DNA from: Gymnorhina tibicen
Lineage: Eukaryota > Chordata > Aves > Passeriformes > Artamidae
Assembly (NCBI GenBank): GCA_013399875.1
Contig: VXAZ01005475.1
Coordinates: 1,754,912-1,818,911 of the forward strand
Reading direction: 5' to 3'
Length of the DNA stretch: 64,000 nucleotides
A model generated the notes under the pieces. The model saw only the letters and a program-made list of their open reading frames with translations, was not told the origin of the DNA and did not search any database. The position numbers and the translations under genes are program-made. Positions 36,456-47,600 of the stretch are shown here, in pieces. The first letter of the stretch is position 1, and each line of letters starts with the position of its first letter.

Positions 36456-39400
36456 TTCAAAGTCACAACTTCTTGGTTTCAGTCCCAGATCAACTATGAT
36501 GGTCCACATTATATGGGCCATTATACACTAAGCCAGACTAGAGGACCCAATCTGGCCTTTCTCAGCCCTAAATTGTGTCGATCTTGGATAATATATATCT
36601 TTTCAATGGGAAACAGAAGCGTAAAGGGTAGACTCTAGTTTCAAATTATGTATATTACTCAGTAAAAGAAAGGTGGCTTTCATCTTTTAACAGGAAGATT
36701 ATATTAGTTAGAGGGATCTAACAGTAATTGTTAACATTTTAAGTTTTTGGCTACTCCTTTTATGGCAGTAAAAGTACTAGCAGCAGATCTTGGTGCATTC
36801 TGCCACTCCAGATTGTAACACTGTTTCACATGAAGGAAGAAGAAACAATACATGTAATGTTCTTGGTGTTCTTCATGTAACTTCCTGCTGCAATTTAGGC
36901 TTTCCTCACTGCCATCTGATCAAACCTGACCAATTGTTAAAGATGTCCAAAGAAAAGGATGTCTAATGTGGTTTTTATTTCCCAGGAGACTACTTCTTAT
37001 GAGATCACTGCCTTATCTAGGAATTTTGTAAAACCATGGTGATTTAATAAATGCTTCTAAGTCACCTTTCAGTGCTTACCCACATCATATACTAATGCAT
37101 CAAATAATGAGCCAGCGTAAGAAAAGCTTCCTGGTGTGGAAAATCATGTTCAGCTTTGACATTTTAAGTCTGAGTGCTAGACTAAAAAAGTATTTTAAAT
37201 AACTCTTCAGGATCATTGGTATGTCACCTTTGTAACCAACCTCCTTGCTTTGCAATGCAAATCTGCATTTTAAAAACGTAGTTCTTTTTTTTGTCTTTTT
37301 TTTTTTCCTGAAGGATCACTTTGGATTGATTTCTGCTTCCTGAATAGGACCTAACAGGTCTTTAATATTCTTGTTGGGTATGCTTATTCAGAAATAAGTA
37401 TGATGCTTTCACCTTTTAGAAAGGTGAAAGGTATTAAGGATTAATTGAAATGAGAAGGCAGACAAGTTTTGTCTTTATGAAAACTAGGTGTGAAACTTCA
37501 AGTGTGTGTGAAAGAGCACAGCTAATGTTTTCATCAGCAGAACTGTAACATTTCCATAGTCACATGCACTTTGGACTAATTTTTTTGCTTTGCCAAAGTT
37601 TTGTTGTGAGTGGAATTGATGTTAGAAGAACTATTCACAAACAAATTAGTTTTCTTTGAATAGTCCTTAATGTTATATCTTCTTCTTATGGGAACTCCTG
37701 CACTTCCCTGGGCTGGAGATGTGGTCCTTCAACATGATGCTGCCTTTGCCCATCTCAGCTCCAGAACAGGAGTGTGTTGCAGAGCTCAGCAAGAGATATG
37801 ACTGGATGTTTCTTGTCTTCACTCCACAAGATATCTTGCAGTGTCTTTAGACATGACTTGAGTTGTTGAACATTATATTCATGCTTGTTTTCCCCCTTGC
37901 CATTGTTATGCTTTTTGGCTGTGGCAACGCCCTTATCTAACTATCTCACCAGACAGAGGGTATAGTAAAAATTTCAGAAAAATTCCCAAGGCATTTACTA
38001 ATCTATTGACTGTGATCAGTGAGGAATGACATTATCTATTTTCTTTAGCTCTGTCAAGAAGAATTTTGGTTTTTGATGTGGGGTAAAGGCAAGTTCCTCA
38101 ATCCTTGATTAAATGTCTGTTTTGAGATTTAAAGATAATTGAAAATAAATGTGAATGGACGGAACAAGGATCACCTGGATGCAGTGAAATATATACTGAA
38201 TAAGGTTCAGCTTAATTTGTGGTTTAATGACTCACTGGACTGCATACCAACTTCAAACTTTAATGCAGATGTTTTGGGGCCATAAGATTCCATTTCTTAA
38301 ATTTCATATAAACTATAGAAGGTCAATCAGCAGAAAATTTTCTTGAATGAAAAAATTATGCTTTTTGACAAGTCTCTTTCAACTGCCAGATATTCCTGCT
38401 GCACATTGGTAATAAAATATTCAAAATTTGTGAGAGAGCTCTTAATAGAGAATTACAACACAGAACACTTCATCTTGTGCAGTAGAGATAGCAATTGGCC
38501 CAGGTGAGCGTGATGCCAACTAATTCACCCATGTTTGTGTTTTCAATTTAAACATTAATAGAGACTTACTATATTTTTAAATATTCTTTCAGTTTAATAT
38601 TGCAAGATAGATAATGTGCATAGGTCTATCACAGCACAGATGCTCACTGTTGAAATCCTACAGAAAGGATTACTTATCATAGAAATATCCCAAACATTTT
38701 AATTAAATGAATAATAATCTATTAAGGTTTGAAGCTAAACAGGGGGAAAAAAAAGGGATTCTGTGGCCACTGTCTCTTACCTCTCTAAGGAATGGTGTAT
38801 TGAACTATGTCTCATCTTTGAATATTAAACTAAATTATTAAATATACATGTATTCCACACCCTCAGGGATTTAAAATTTGTATGGCTTTTCTCCTTCTCC
38901 CTGGTCTTCTGGTGTTATTTAAAACAAAACCCCACCAACACCACCATTTCAACTTAGAACCACAGGTTCATCAAGGCTGTCTTATATATTAAATCAGAAT
39001 TCTCATCACTACTTTTGAAGAAGTAGAAAGTCATGAAGACGTAATCTCAGACCCTCTTTTTTTTCCCTCAAAACTACGTGATAATACATTTGTACAATTG
39101 TTATGTGCTTTAGTTGAGTGTATAGCCTTGCCTTTAAAAAGTGCAAAAAGAATTAACTTCATGATTTATTTTAACCTATGATGAGAGGGTTAAGGGACAG
39201 TAAAAGATTATTTATCCATTCAGAAGATTACTGAAGTTAAATTTCCAACCATATTTTTGTGTTCTGGAAATACCTACAAGTGTTGGTGTATATAATATGT
39301 TGTTAGCATACAATAAAGGTCACTCTGTTCAAGGCAAGTTTTCATGAGAAGTTCTTTTGTACTTATGTGAATTTGAAGCACTTGTGGCTGTACTTTGGGC

Positions 39401-41149
39401 CTAAATTCATGCTTAGCACCCTGACAGCTGACAATTCTCCACCAATATTTGCCTTTGGGGAATTTCAGTGAGTACTTACAAGATAGTTCTTGCAGGATAA
39501 GTTCTCCCTTACTTACCTCATTGTTTGAGAGTCTCCATTACTAACTGCATAACTTGCTGAAGAAAAATTATAACATAACTTCTTTTCCATATTGGGTAGC
39601 AGAATTTCCTTTCATGAGTTACTTTCCTTCTCAATGTAGATAAATCCACTGAGGGTCTGGATTTGGTTGGCTGATGATTTGCCCAGACTTTTCAGTGTCC
39701 TTGCAGAAGTAAGAGTAGGTGAGTTGGCACAGGTCACAAAGCGTGAATTTCCCCATCCAATGCATCTGTTTTAAGCACTGAAGCACACAAGTGTCTCCAG
39801 GTGAAACATGTATCTACGAGAACATCTGCTATTGCACATTTTTCTTTTAATAACAGTTGAAGTTACCAAGATGAAATATATTGGCAGAAATCAATCTTTT
39901 GTGTGTGTGCCCTATAATCCATATTAGAAATCCTCACCTGTTTTTAGCCTTTTGGAGATGGAGGTCTAGTGAGTTTTTTATGTATGATTCATTTTTCCAG
40001 TTACATTGCTTTTGTTTCCTGTAACTACATGTTAGGCTTCCTAAGACAGCAATTTAAAAAACTTAGGAAAAAAAATCCAACCAAACAAAAATGGAAAATT
40101 AACAGCTATTCCTGTCAGCATGTGATTAACTTGCTTTACATGGAATTTCAAATGTTTATGTAGCAAACATTTGGTCCACATATTGTAAGCTAAACCCGTG
40201 CGACTAAAACATTTGTCTGTATTTTCGCTTTTGAAAAAATTATGGTCAAAGTGAACGATAGTTCTTAGCTACTTTTTTGTGGCATTTGCCAGGCCAAACA
40301 ACAATCCCTGAATGTCTATTACCGTAAAGATTATAATGTTCTCTAGTTCCTCCCAGTAAGGAAATGATAAAGCTCCACTGGCACTGGGTATGCCTCAGTT
40401 AGCTTTGTAGCCTGTATCTGGGTTGAATGCCTAACCACTAGAAAAGTAAATAAACAAAATTAAAAGCAAGGATTGTTTATGATTAAAAGACCCACAGAAA
40501 CAAACCCAACTTAAACAACACAAAGCCAAAAGAACAGAAAAAAATGAACAAAAGTCACGTAAAAGTAAGATTTGTTCTAGTTTGGACTTAATTTGGGTAT
40601 AATTTCATATGCTAACTAATTATCTGAAACACTTCCATCTGGGGAGATACTTCTATTAGGAATGAATGCTATTTCCCCCTTACTTCACATTCTTTTTCCC
40701 CCCTAATTTAAGTGATTCAGACTATCACAAGGATAGGTTCCTTTAAGAAAAATAATTTTTAACTTTTGTCATTTCAGTTTTTAATTTAGTGTTCTGCATC
40801 ATTTCAAAAGCAGGGATTTCATTACTGTTATGATTGCCAAACCACCACAGTGAGATGTGACTTTACTGTGATGTCATTAATAGAATAGAAATCAGGAATT
40901 GACACAGTGAATGTGATTAATTCCTGTTGCTGTTCCTTGGTACTACAGGGAAGCAGGGTGCTTACCTGCCCCCTCATAGCTCAAAAGAGGTGGAAAATCC
41001 AGTTCCAGTAGGAGACCCCACTAGGATGCTGCACAATGGGAGGAAAATTGCAGTCAAAGTTAGAAAATGAAATCTGGGGTTTGTGATTCTGTCAGACAAA
41101 CAAACAAGGAGTGTTGGGCAGAAAGTAGAGATGAAATGGGAGCATTCAG
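36456..41149. other. long AT-rich non-coding stretch
   Basis: No gene, RNA or assignable transposable element was found in 4.7 kb, and only one frame reaches 60 codons (39969-40163, +, 64 codons, no domain). The simple features are the hairpin at 37406-37430, a T run at 37296-37306 and an A/C-rich tract at about 38922-38947. It is the emptiest part of the window for open frames. Confidence 0.6.
37406..37430. repeat. 25-nt inverted repeat, 11-bp perfect arms
   Basis: CTTTCACCTTT, TAG, AAAGGTGAAAG: perfect 11-bp arms around a 3-base spacer. Each arm contains AGGTGA, a core shared by T-box and nuclear-receptor half-sites, so a dimer site is conceivable but unproven. About 0.1 such close perfect repeats would be expected by chance in this length. 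Confidence 0.9.
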
Positions 41150-41784
41150 GGTAGCCAGGGGGCTCTCTGTGGGCTACTGAAGGACAGAGAAACAGAGATC
41201 ATCCCCTGCTGCCATTGCGCCCATGGCTTGCAGAAGGGCTTTCAGGGCAGACATCACTTCTCATTCTCTTCTTCTCTTGTCAGGCACAAGGTGAAGCAGG
41301 CTTGGGAACTCAGGGCAGTATGGGGTCCAGGGCCTGGACAGTTGCTTCCCATCAGGCTCTGTCCATGCTGGCTTCCCTCCTCACCCCCAGTCATCCCTGG
41401 GATTCAGCAGAGCCTCAGGTCTGGTGGGCCCAGGCTGGTGGGGGCCTGCGCATGGCTCAGCCTCACCATCCCCGAGTGCCCTCAGCCTGTGTCTTGCCAG
41501 GTGTTGGTATGGATGTGACAGCTTGCACACTTATAATGCCATCACTAATGCCAGTGTCTGCTCTGTATGTCTGTACAGCTCCCTGTCCTCAGTGATGATG
41601 GAGCTTTTCCCGATTGCTCCAGCGGTCCCACTGCTCAGCTCTGCGGCTTCCTCGGAAGCAGGCGCCAGTAGGACTGCTGTCAGTGGAGGTGGCCCTGCTG
41701 CATGGAATGGCAGCAGGAACTACTTTCTTCTTCCTCTTTTCTCTTTGCCTTATCTTGTAACTAGACACTGCAATTGGAAGTTAA
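41150..41784. other. GC-rich patch upstream of a CR1, unidentified
   Basis: This block is markedly richer in G and C than most of the window and opens three overlapping + strand frames (41215-41595, 126 codons; 41228-41518, 96; 41424-41825, 133, the last running into the CR1). No frame is favoured by composition and I recognise no family. It could be an older repeat into which the CR1 landed, the unrecognised 5' continuation of that CR1, or a small GC-rich regulatory region. I assign no function. Confidence 0.35.
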
Positions 41785-42237
41785 AAACCTGGAGTGTGTC
41801 CAGAGAAGGACAACAAAGCTATTGAATGGTCTGGAGTACAAGTCTTATGAGGAGCAGCTGAGGGAGGTGGGGCTGTTTAACCATGCAAAAAGGAGGCTGA
41901 GGGGGGCTCTCTACACCTACCTGCAGAGGCTGTAGCCAGGTGGGGGTCAGTCTCTTCTCCCAGTTAACAAGCAATGGGACAAAAGGAAATGGCCTCAAGT
42001 TGCAACAGGGGAGATTTATACTGGATATTGGGATAAATTTCTTCACCCAAAGGCTGGTCAAACATTGGAACAGGCTGTCTAGGGAAGTGGTTGAGTCACC
42101 ACACCTGGAAGCATTCAAAAGACATGTCGATGTGGTGCTCAGAGACATGGATTAGTGGTAGGCTTGGTAGTGCTGGGTTAATGGTTGGTCTCCATGATCT
42201 CAGAGGTCTTTTTCAACCTTAATGATTCTATGGTTCT
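41785..42237 (+). mobile_element. CR1 LINE 3' fragment, sense, best-preserved copy
   Basis: CR1 landmarks appear in order and orientation: GGAGTGTGTCCAGAGAAGGA (about 41790), TCTTATGAGGAGCAGCTGAG (about 41843), GGTGGGGGTCAGTCTCTTCT (about 41940), GGCCTCAAGTTGCAACAGGG (about 41990), CATTGGAACAGGCTGTCTAG (about 42064) and the end TTTTTCAACCTTAATGATTC then TATGGTTCTA (42210-42237). It is 5'-truncated within ORF2, as most CR1 copies are, and keeps the end of the RT frame, the 3' UTR and a short octamer tail. Frames at 41940-42155 (+) and 41819-42148 (minus) are translations of the element and not host genes. Confidence 0.95.
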
Positions 42238-42333
42238 AAAAAGGTCAGCTGCAGCCTTTTTAAAATACAGGTCATGAATCCACATTGTGGTCTGTTATTC
42301 AGCTAGCTTTTGTATCTTATTTATTCAAACAAG

Positions 42334-42357
42334 GTTTATTTATTTATTTATTTATTT
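42334..42357. repeat. (TTTA)n microsatellite
   Basis: Six tandem TTTA units. It lies about 100 bases after the CR1 tail. Confidence 0.95.
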
Positions 42358-45300
42358 CTGAGTATTAAAAAACTCATTTTTGATGTTGACGCATAAATCA
42401 TTACTGTTGTTACCTTAGGTGCTGCCAGTCACGGCCAAGTGCTCTTATATCTGCTCTTGCCTGGCTGCGAATGCAGGAAAATTTGAGTTATTCTGCCCAA
42501 TGAAACATATTTTTATTACTTAGATTTTCACTGTGCCATTTCTGAACTGTTGCAACTGGCTCGGAAAGTGGTCTAATTAGGGAAACTATTTCTACTCAGT
42601 TCACAATGGATCTGTATCTGAAACAGGGAGAATCCAGTGAAATTTGGTATTTATTCATCTTGCATGTGAACAGCAATGCTGTAATGAAAGGAAATTAGTT
42701 GCTGTTCAGAGGTATGAAGAAAGGAAATGTAGCTCTTCCTAGTAATGCACTGTGGTTAAAGGAAAACATATTTAGTGGCTTGCTTTGTTAAAATTAGATG
42801 ACTACATAACAAGGTGTTTGAAAATTGAACATTTTTCTCCTCCTTTTTAGATACCTCCCATATTACCAAATATGAGAGCTGTATTATTAGCCTCTAGCTT
42901 TAGGAAGCAATTTTTTAAGTGATCTTGTGTTCTAAATTTGGGCTTTTCTTAGATTTGGGTAAAATGCAGTATTTCAGAGTAATTAATCTGTTTGTGTCTA
43001 GTTTATTCTGGGGACTATAGCCATATTTTAAAAAAGAAGCTATGAGGTCATAAGACTTTTATGAAATAGGCCATTGATGGAAAAAGCATAGGATGAAGCA
43101 GCATTCATGTAGGCAGTGTTGGGAGTGGATTTTGGCATAGAAGCGGCACCCACACCAACTGTGAAGATAAGCGTGTCTTCCATTCCGCTGTCTGGGGGCA
43201 CTGCTTGGTAAGGAGCTATCAGCTGCCAGTAATCAGGTATCGACACTTCTAAGATTCAGGGGTTTTTTGGTATTGAGAGCTTAAAAAGTGTATGGCTTTA
43301 GTTCTTGTCTTCCATATAGAGGAATCTTATCAGAAGTGGTTATATTGTTCTCCCATGTTCTTTATTCTCTCTCTCTGTTAGCAGTATTAGTAGTTATTTG
43401 TTGAATCCAGTCTGACAACAGCAAATGATGGTTGTGAAAGAGTACTAGTCGTCTAGTACTAGAGTCAGTCATGCAAGAAATGACTCGTGAAGGGGCATCG
43501 GAACATCTAAATATCCTGTATTTGTGTTTTGAGGGGTGTACTCAACTTGTACTGAGGACTGCCAGGTTGCAGTGTAGATGGATGGCTGTTATCTCAGACA
43601 CAGAACTATAATTAAGCACTTCAATACTGGGCTACTTAACAGGAGGAGAATAAAAAAATAAGAATTTAAGAGAATTTTTTTATTATATGCTTTGCTTCCT
43701 TATGTACAAGCTCTTTTTAAGATGTAAATTTTACTGGCAGTTTAACTTTCTCCCCTTGCCTGATCCTTTCTTCCTGGGTCTCTCTGTCTGCTGTGGTTAA
43801 TATGAAAGCAGCTTTTTCCTGTCTTATAGTTCTCCTAAAAAGTCTTGGTGGGGTTAAGTCTGTCTTTGCCAAAATCAATCTGTATGATTTACTCAGTTGC
43901 TCTATCTTTAGATTTCTTCCTGCTCTGTGGGAGATGCAACAAGCAGAATCCTCATTTCTATGCAGAATCATAAATTCTTTAGCATTTCTAGTGCATATGT
44001 TCCAAGTCAGGCAGAACGGGGAATTGTACCTTTGCCTGCTACATCCCAGCTGAAAGCTGGGCTCAGCAGGACACAGACATATGCTTTTCTTTTTTCCCCC
44101 CAGCTACTTTTGAATATCAGTGCTGGATGAATACAACCTGTTTCAGAGTCTGAGAATTGTGGGGACTTAATTGTCTTCTGTGCACTTCCCTCAGAACTGA
44201 GGCTACCTTAGAGAGAATCTTTATTTTAGGATTTTTGGATCCTGAGAGGGCTAGAAATTATTGATATGTAGAAGGACTTGCAAACTTTGACAGGGAAAAA
44301 TTGAAATGCCCCAGAGACTTGAGAAGTAACAGGGCACTGAAATGTGGACAAAGTGTTTAGTGTGATTAGATACTTGTAAGTCTCTCTAAATCTGGTTCTC
44401 CCTGTAAATGAATGTCTTAAGTAGCCTGTGGTGATGAATAGGAGCATGGATAAGATTTCCATGCATAGAGTGGATTTGTCCATGATTTACTGAATACTGC
44501 TGAAATTCTCAGAAAGGAGACTTAGCAGTTTATTATGTAGCACTTAGCCCAGGAAATCATTTTCTTGACTAGAATCTCATGGCAGTACCACAGAACAAAT
44601 ATAGAATAATACCTCTAAAACAAAAAAGGCATTGTAGTAGATGCTTTCCAGACTGCTGGAGAAAATGATATCCCAGAACGAAGTAGAGAAATTCTGGTGA
44701 TTTCAGTAGAAGCCATTTCTTGCCAATGCCATTGAGAATTGCAGACTTACAGCTTCTTTGAATCAAGCTGCATAGATACAGTTTTAACTTGATTTATTGG
44801 AAAAGCTTGCACCCAAGCACCTGTAAAACTATTGAACAGCAAATTAATTTTTGGTTCTTGTTGTATAAAATAAAATTAATAGCCACTTAAGCTTGCAGAG
44901 TATTCATCAGTCTTGAACCCGTGAGCTATAGGAATAAGTTTTGAAGGGCCCAAAGAAATAGAGAACATTCGTATCTGTGAAAAGTCCTTCTTATCTCAAG
45001 CCATTCACAAATTTGAATACTATCTTAATCTGCTCCTGGTTTTCTCAGTTGGAGTTGTCCTTAAGAAGTAAAATGATGCATAATTCAGATCCTGAATTCT
45101 AAAATACAATCATTCTTCCCAAATACCATACAACTTCTTCTTAAGGGAATCCCTGGAAGCTTGTGCCATGAAAAAGTACACTATGTAGGTTCATATTTCA
45201 AGCACTTTTGAACATGTTTTACAAGTATCTGATGGCATGAATTCACAACTGCTGGTATATGTTTTTGTGGTGTCACTAGATCTAGGTTGCGTCCAGGTAA

Positions 45301-47485
45301 GTCTTCAGTGCTTATTATTATGTCTCTATTGTATCTTTTCCGTTATTAACAATCCAGCCTACATAAATAATGATAATTTGAGAGAGAATTCTAGGTTTGG
45401 TTTTGCTGGTATTGCAGTGATACAACTTATGTTGGCACCTGCCTCTTCTAGTTAGACTGGCTATAGACTTTTGTTTGCTTCTCTTTGATAAAGATAGCCT
45501 ACATAAGAACAAAAGTAATGTTTGCTAGAAGCAGAAGGTAATTCTGTAATTTTTTGAAAAAGTAGAGTTAGTTTGGTGCTCCATATGATAGTCTGTTTAG
45601 GGAAAATCTATAAAATGTGTTCAAAGAGAATCAGAAATATTTCTGAGATTTATTTTCTCATATTTTCTTTTTGATTGATTATTTCATTTGAAAGGCAGCT
45701 CTGTAGCAAATTAAGTGCAGTTGTTTTCTGACTATCCTGCTTCATGGTCCTGTTTCAGCTGAAAATCTGAACTGAAGGAAGAGCTGCATTTTTCTCAGTC
45801 TCCCTGTGTTAATTCAAGCAACTGTTTAAAGATGCAGTTCCATAGCACAAAAGGCATTGGACTTTTTGGTGGAAAGGTGAATAAGCAAACCTGAATGCAT
45901 CTGCAATAATAATTGTGATCAGTTTCTCTGCCTGCTAAAATGACAGAAGTTGGATTAGATTTGGGTTCTGCCACAAATTGTGGCTTTTCAGCAGGACTTA
46001 GTAATAGGTGTGTCTGCCTGTCTGTCTGTCACACAATTTGATACGTGTCAGGTTCTTGCATAATCATTTCGCTGAATAAATAGGGCACTTGAAAATGTGT
46101 CAGAGAGAATAGTCACTCTACACACAGGCAGAGTGATCAACTTCATGATTTATCAGCCTCTTTGCTTTGCTGTTTTTATTAGACTATGGTTTGCCCTATA
46201 TATACATTGTTTTACTATCAAAATATATTCTATTGTTGTAATTCATATACAATTAAAGTTGAGTGATTTAATAATATCCTCATACAAAAGATGTTTTCCT
46301 TCCCTGCTCCATAAAAGGAAACTTTTGAACTAGATTGAAACTGGATTTTTTTTACATGTAATAGTGCTTTCAGTTTAACATATGCTTAATTTTGAAGACA
46401 TTTGTGTTTGCAGATGTCACAATGCTTCACTCCTGTGAAAGGTGTTTTGCTGGCTACAAAGTCCGCTGAAGATTGGTTGCTTAAGGCCCTTTTCACTCTA
46501 CAAGTCACGTTCTTCTTTTTAAGCTTCATTGCAGATCAGTTCATTCAACTGACACAGTTAACAAACCTTCCGCTCCTAATTATAGTTCTATCAGCCAAAG
46601 GGTTATTTTTGAGAAGAATAGGATGCAAGTGATGGACCCTGTTTTGTGCAGAGCCACCATCACATGCAAAATTTTATTTGTGCAATTGTAGTGCTTGTAT
46701 ATTTGTGTATCTGCTTACATCTGCATGCAGAAGCAGATCAATTGCATTTTCTGTTTTTTAAAAAATGCATGGCTCCAACACGAATCATATTTTATGGATG
46801 AAGTTCATTTGCATTAGGTTTAATTTTTGTTCATTTACCTACAATTATCATTGTAATTTCCTGAAAATTACAGTTTAGTCAAGAGGGACTTCAGGATTAA
46901 TAATAGAGGGGTGAATGAATGCAGGATGTATGTTACTGTTCCAGCCATCTGCTATATGTTTATCCTGGGAGCTTCCACTCTGATTGAATCAGTACTGTCA
47001 ACTTTGTGATCCCATTCAGTCTCTGACTACAGAAGTATAGAGAGGAATTATGCTTTTGCATGTATCTGTGCTTTTCATGGTTAGGTAGCTTTGTCTGGTG
47101 TCACATGGAATACCAGTCTGAGCTCCAAGGTTGCCCTACACGCCTTACGTCTGTCTTTCAGTGTGGACACTTTCTCTTAAATGAGCTTTTTAAATTTCAG
47201 TCATGATTCCTCTTCTTGCGAAGGCTGGATAATCTACTGTGCCCTTCAGAAAAATAAATATCTTGATATAATAGAACAGAAACAGACTTTGAGCTCTCTG
47301 CTTGTGTCAGGACACACAGGAAACTGCTATGCGTTCTGCTCCTCAGACAGTGGGAGGAAACATCTCGTAGCTGGACAAAGTATGGAATTGCTTATGAATG
47401 CCATGTTTGCTGCAGTAGGTGCCTACATTTTTGCAAGGAATTATTGCTAGGGAGCACTTTGGTTAGTGATATCATGTCCACAGAT
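42358..47485. other. AT-rich non-coding stretch
   Basis: I found no gene or transposable element. Frames up to 89 codons (47181-47450, +) show no domain. A close 8-bp inverted repeat (AGTACTAG-TCGT-CTAGTACT) lies at 43441-43460, within chance expectation. A short TCTG run is near 46014-46030. A TAAT/ATTA-rich segment near 46805-46915 resembles conserved non-coding DNA by eye only. Confidence 0.5.
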
Positions 47486-47488
47486 AGT

Positions 47489-47536
47489 TGTGGTTTTTTT
47501 TGTTTTTGTGTGGTTTTTTTTTTGTTTTGTTTTTTT

Positions 47537-47568
<32 letters not shown>

Positions 47569-47600
47569 GTTTTTTTTAGATTTAATTTGTCATTCAANTT
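47489..47600. repeat. T/G-rich tract with 28-T run and an ambiguous base
   Basis: TGGTTTTTTTTGTTTTTGTG-like sequence leads into 28 consecutive T (47538-47565), followed by more T-rich DNA and a single N at 47598. Read on the minus strand it would be a long poly-A preceded by ATTAAA (about 47581-47586), so a reverse-oriented poly-A tail of a retroposed copy is possible, but no recognisable gene body follows. The N suggests the base calls in this tract are unreliable. Confidence 0.85.

Noticed and set aside
41215..41825. Possible multi-frame gene upstream of the CR1
   Set aside because: Three overlapping frames with no preferred one, no domain, and the longest runs into CR1 sequence.
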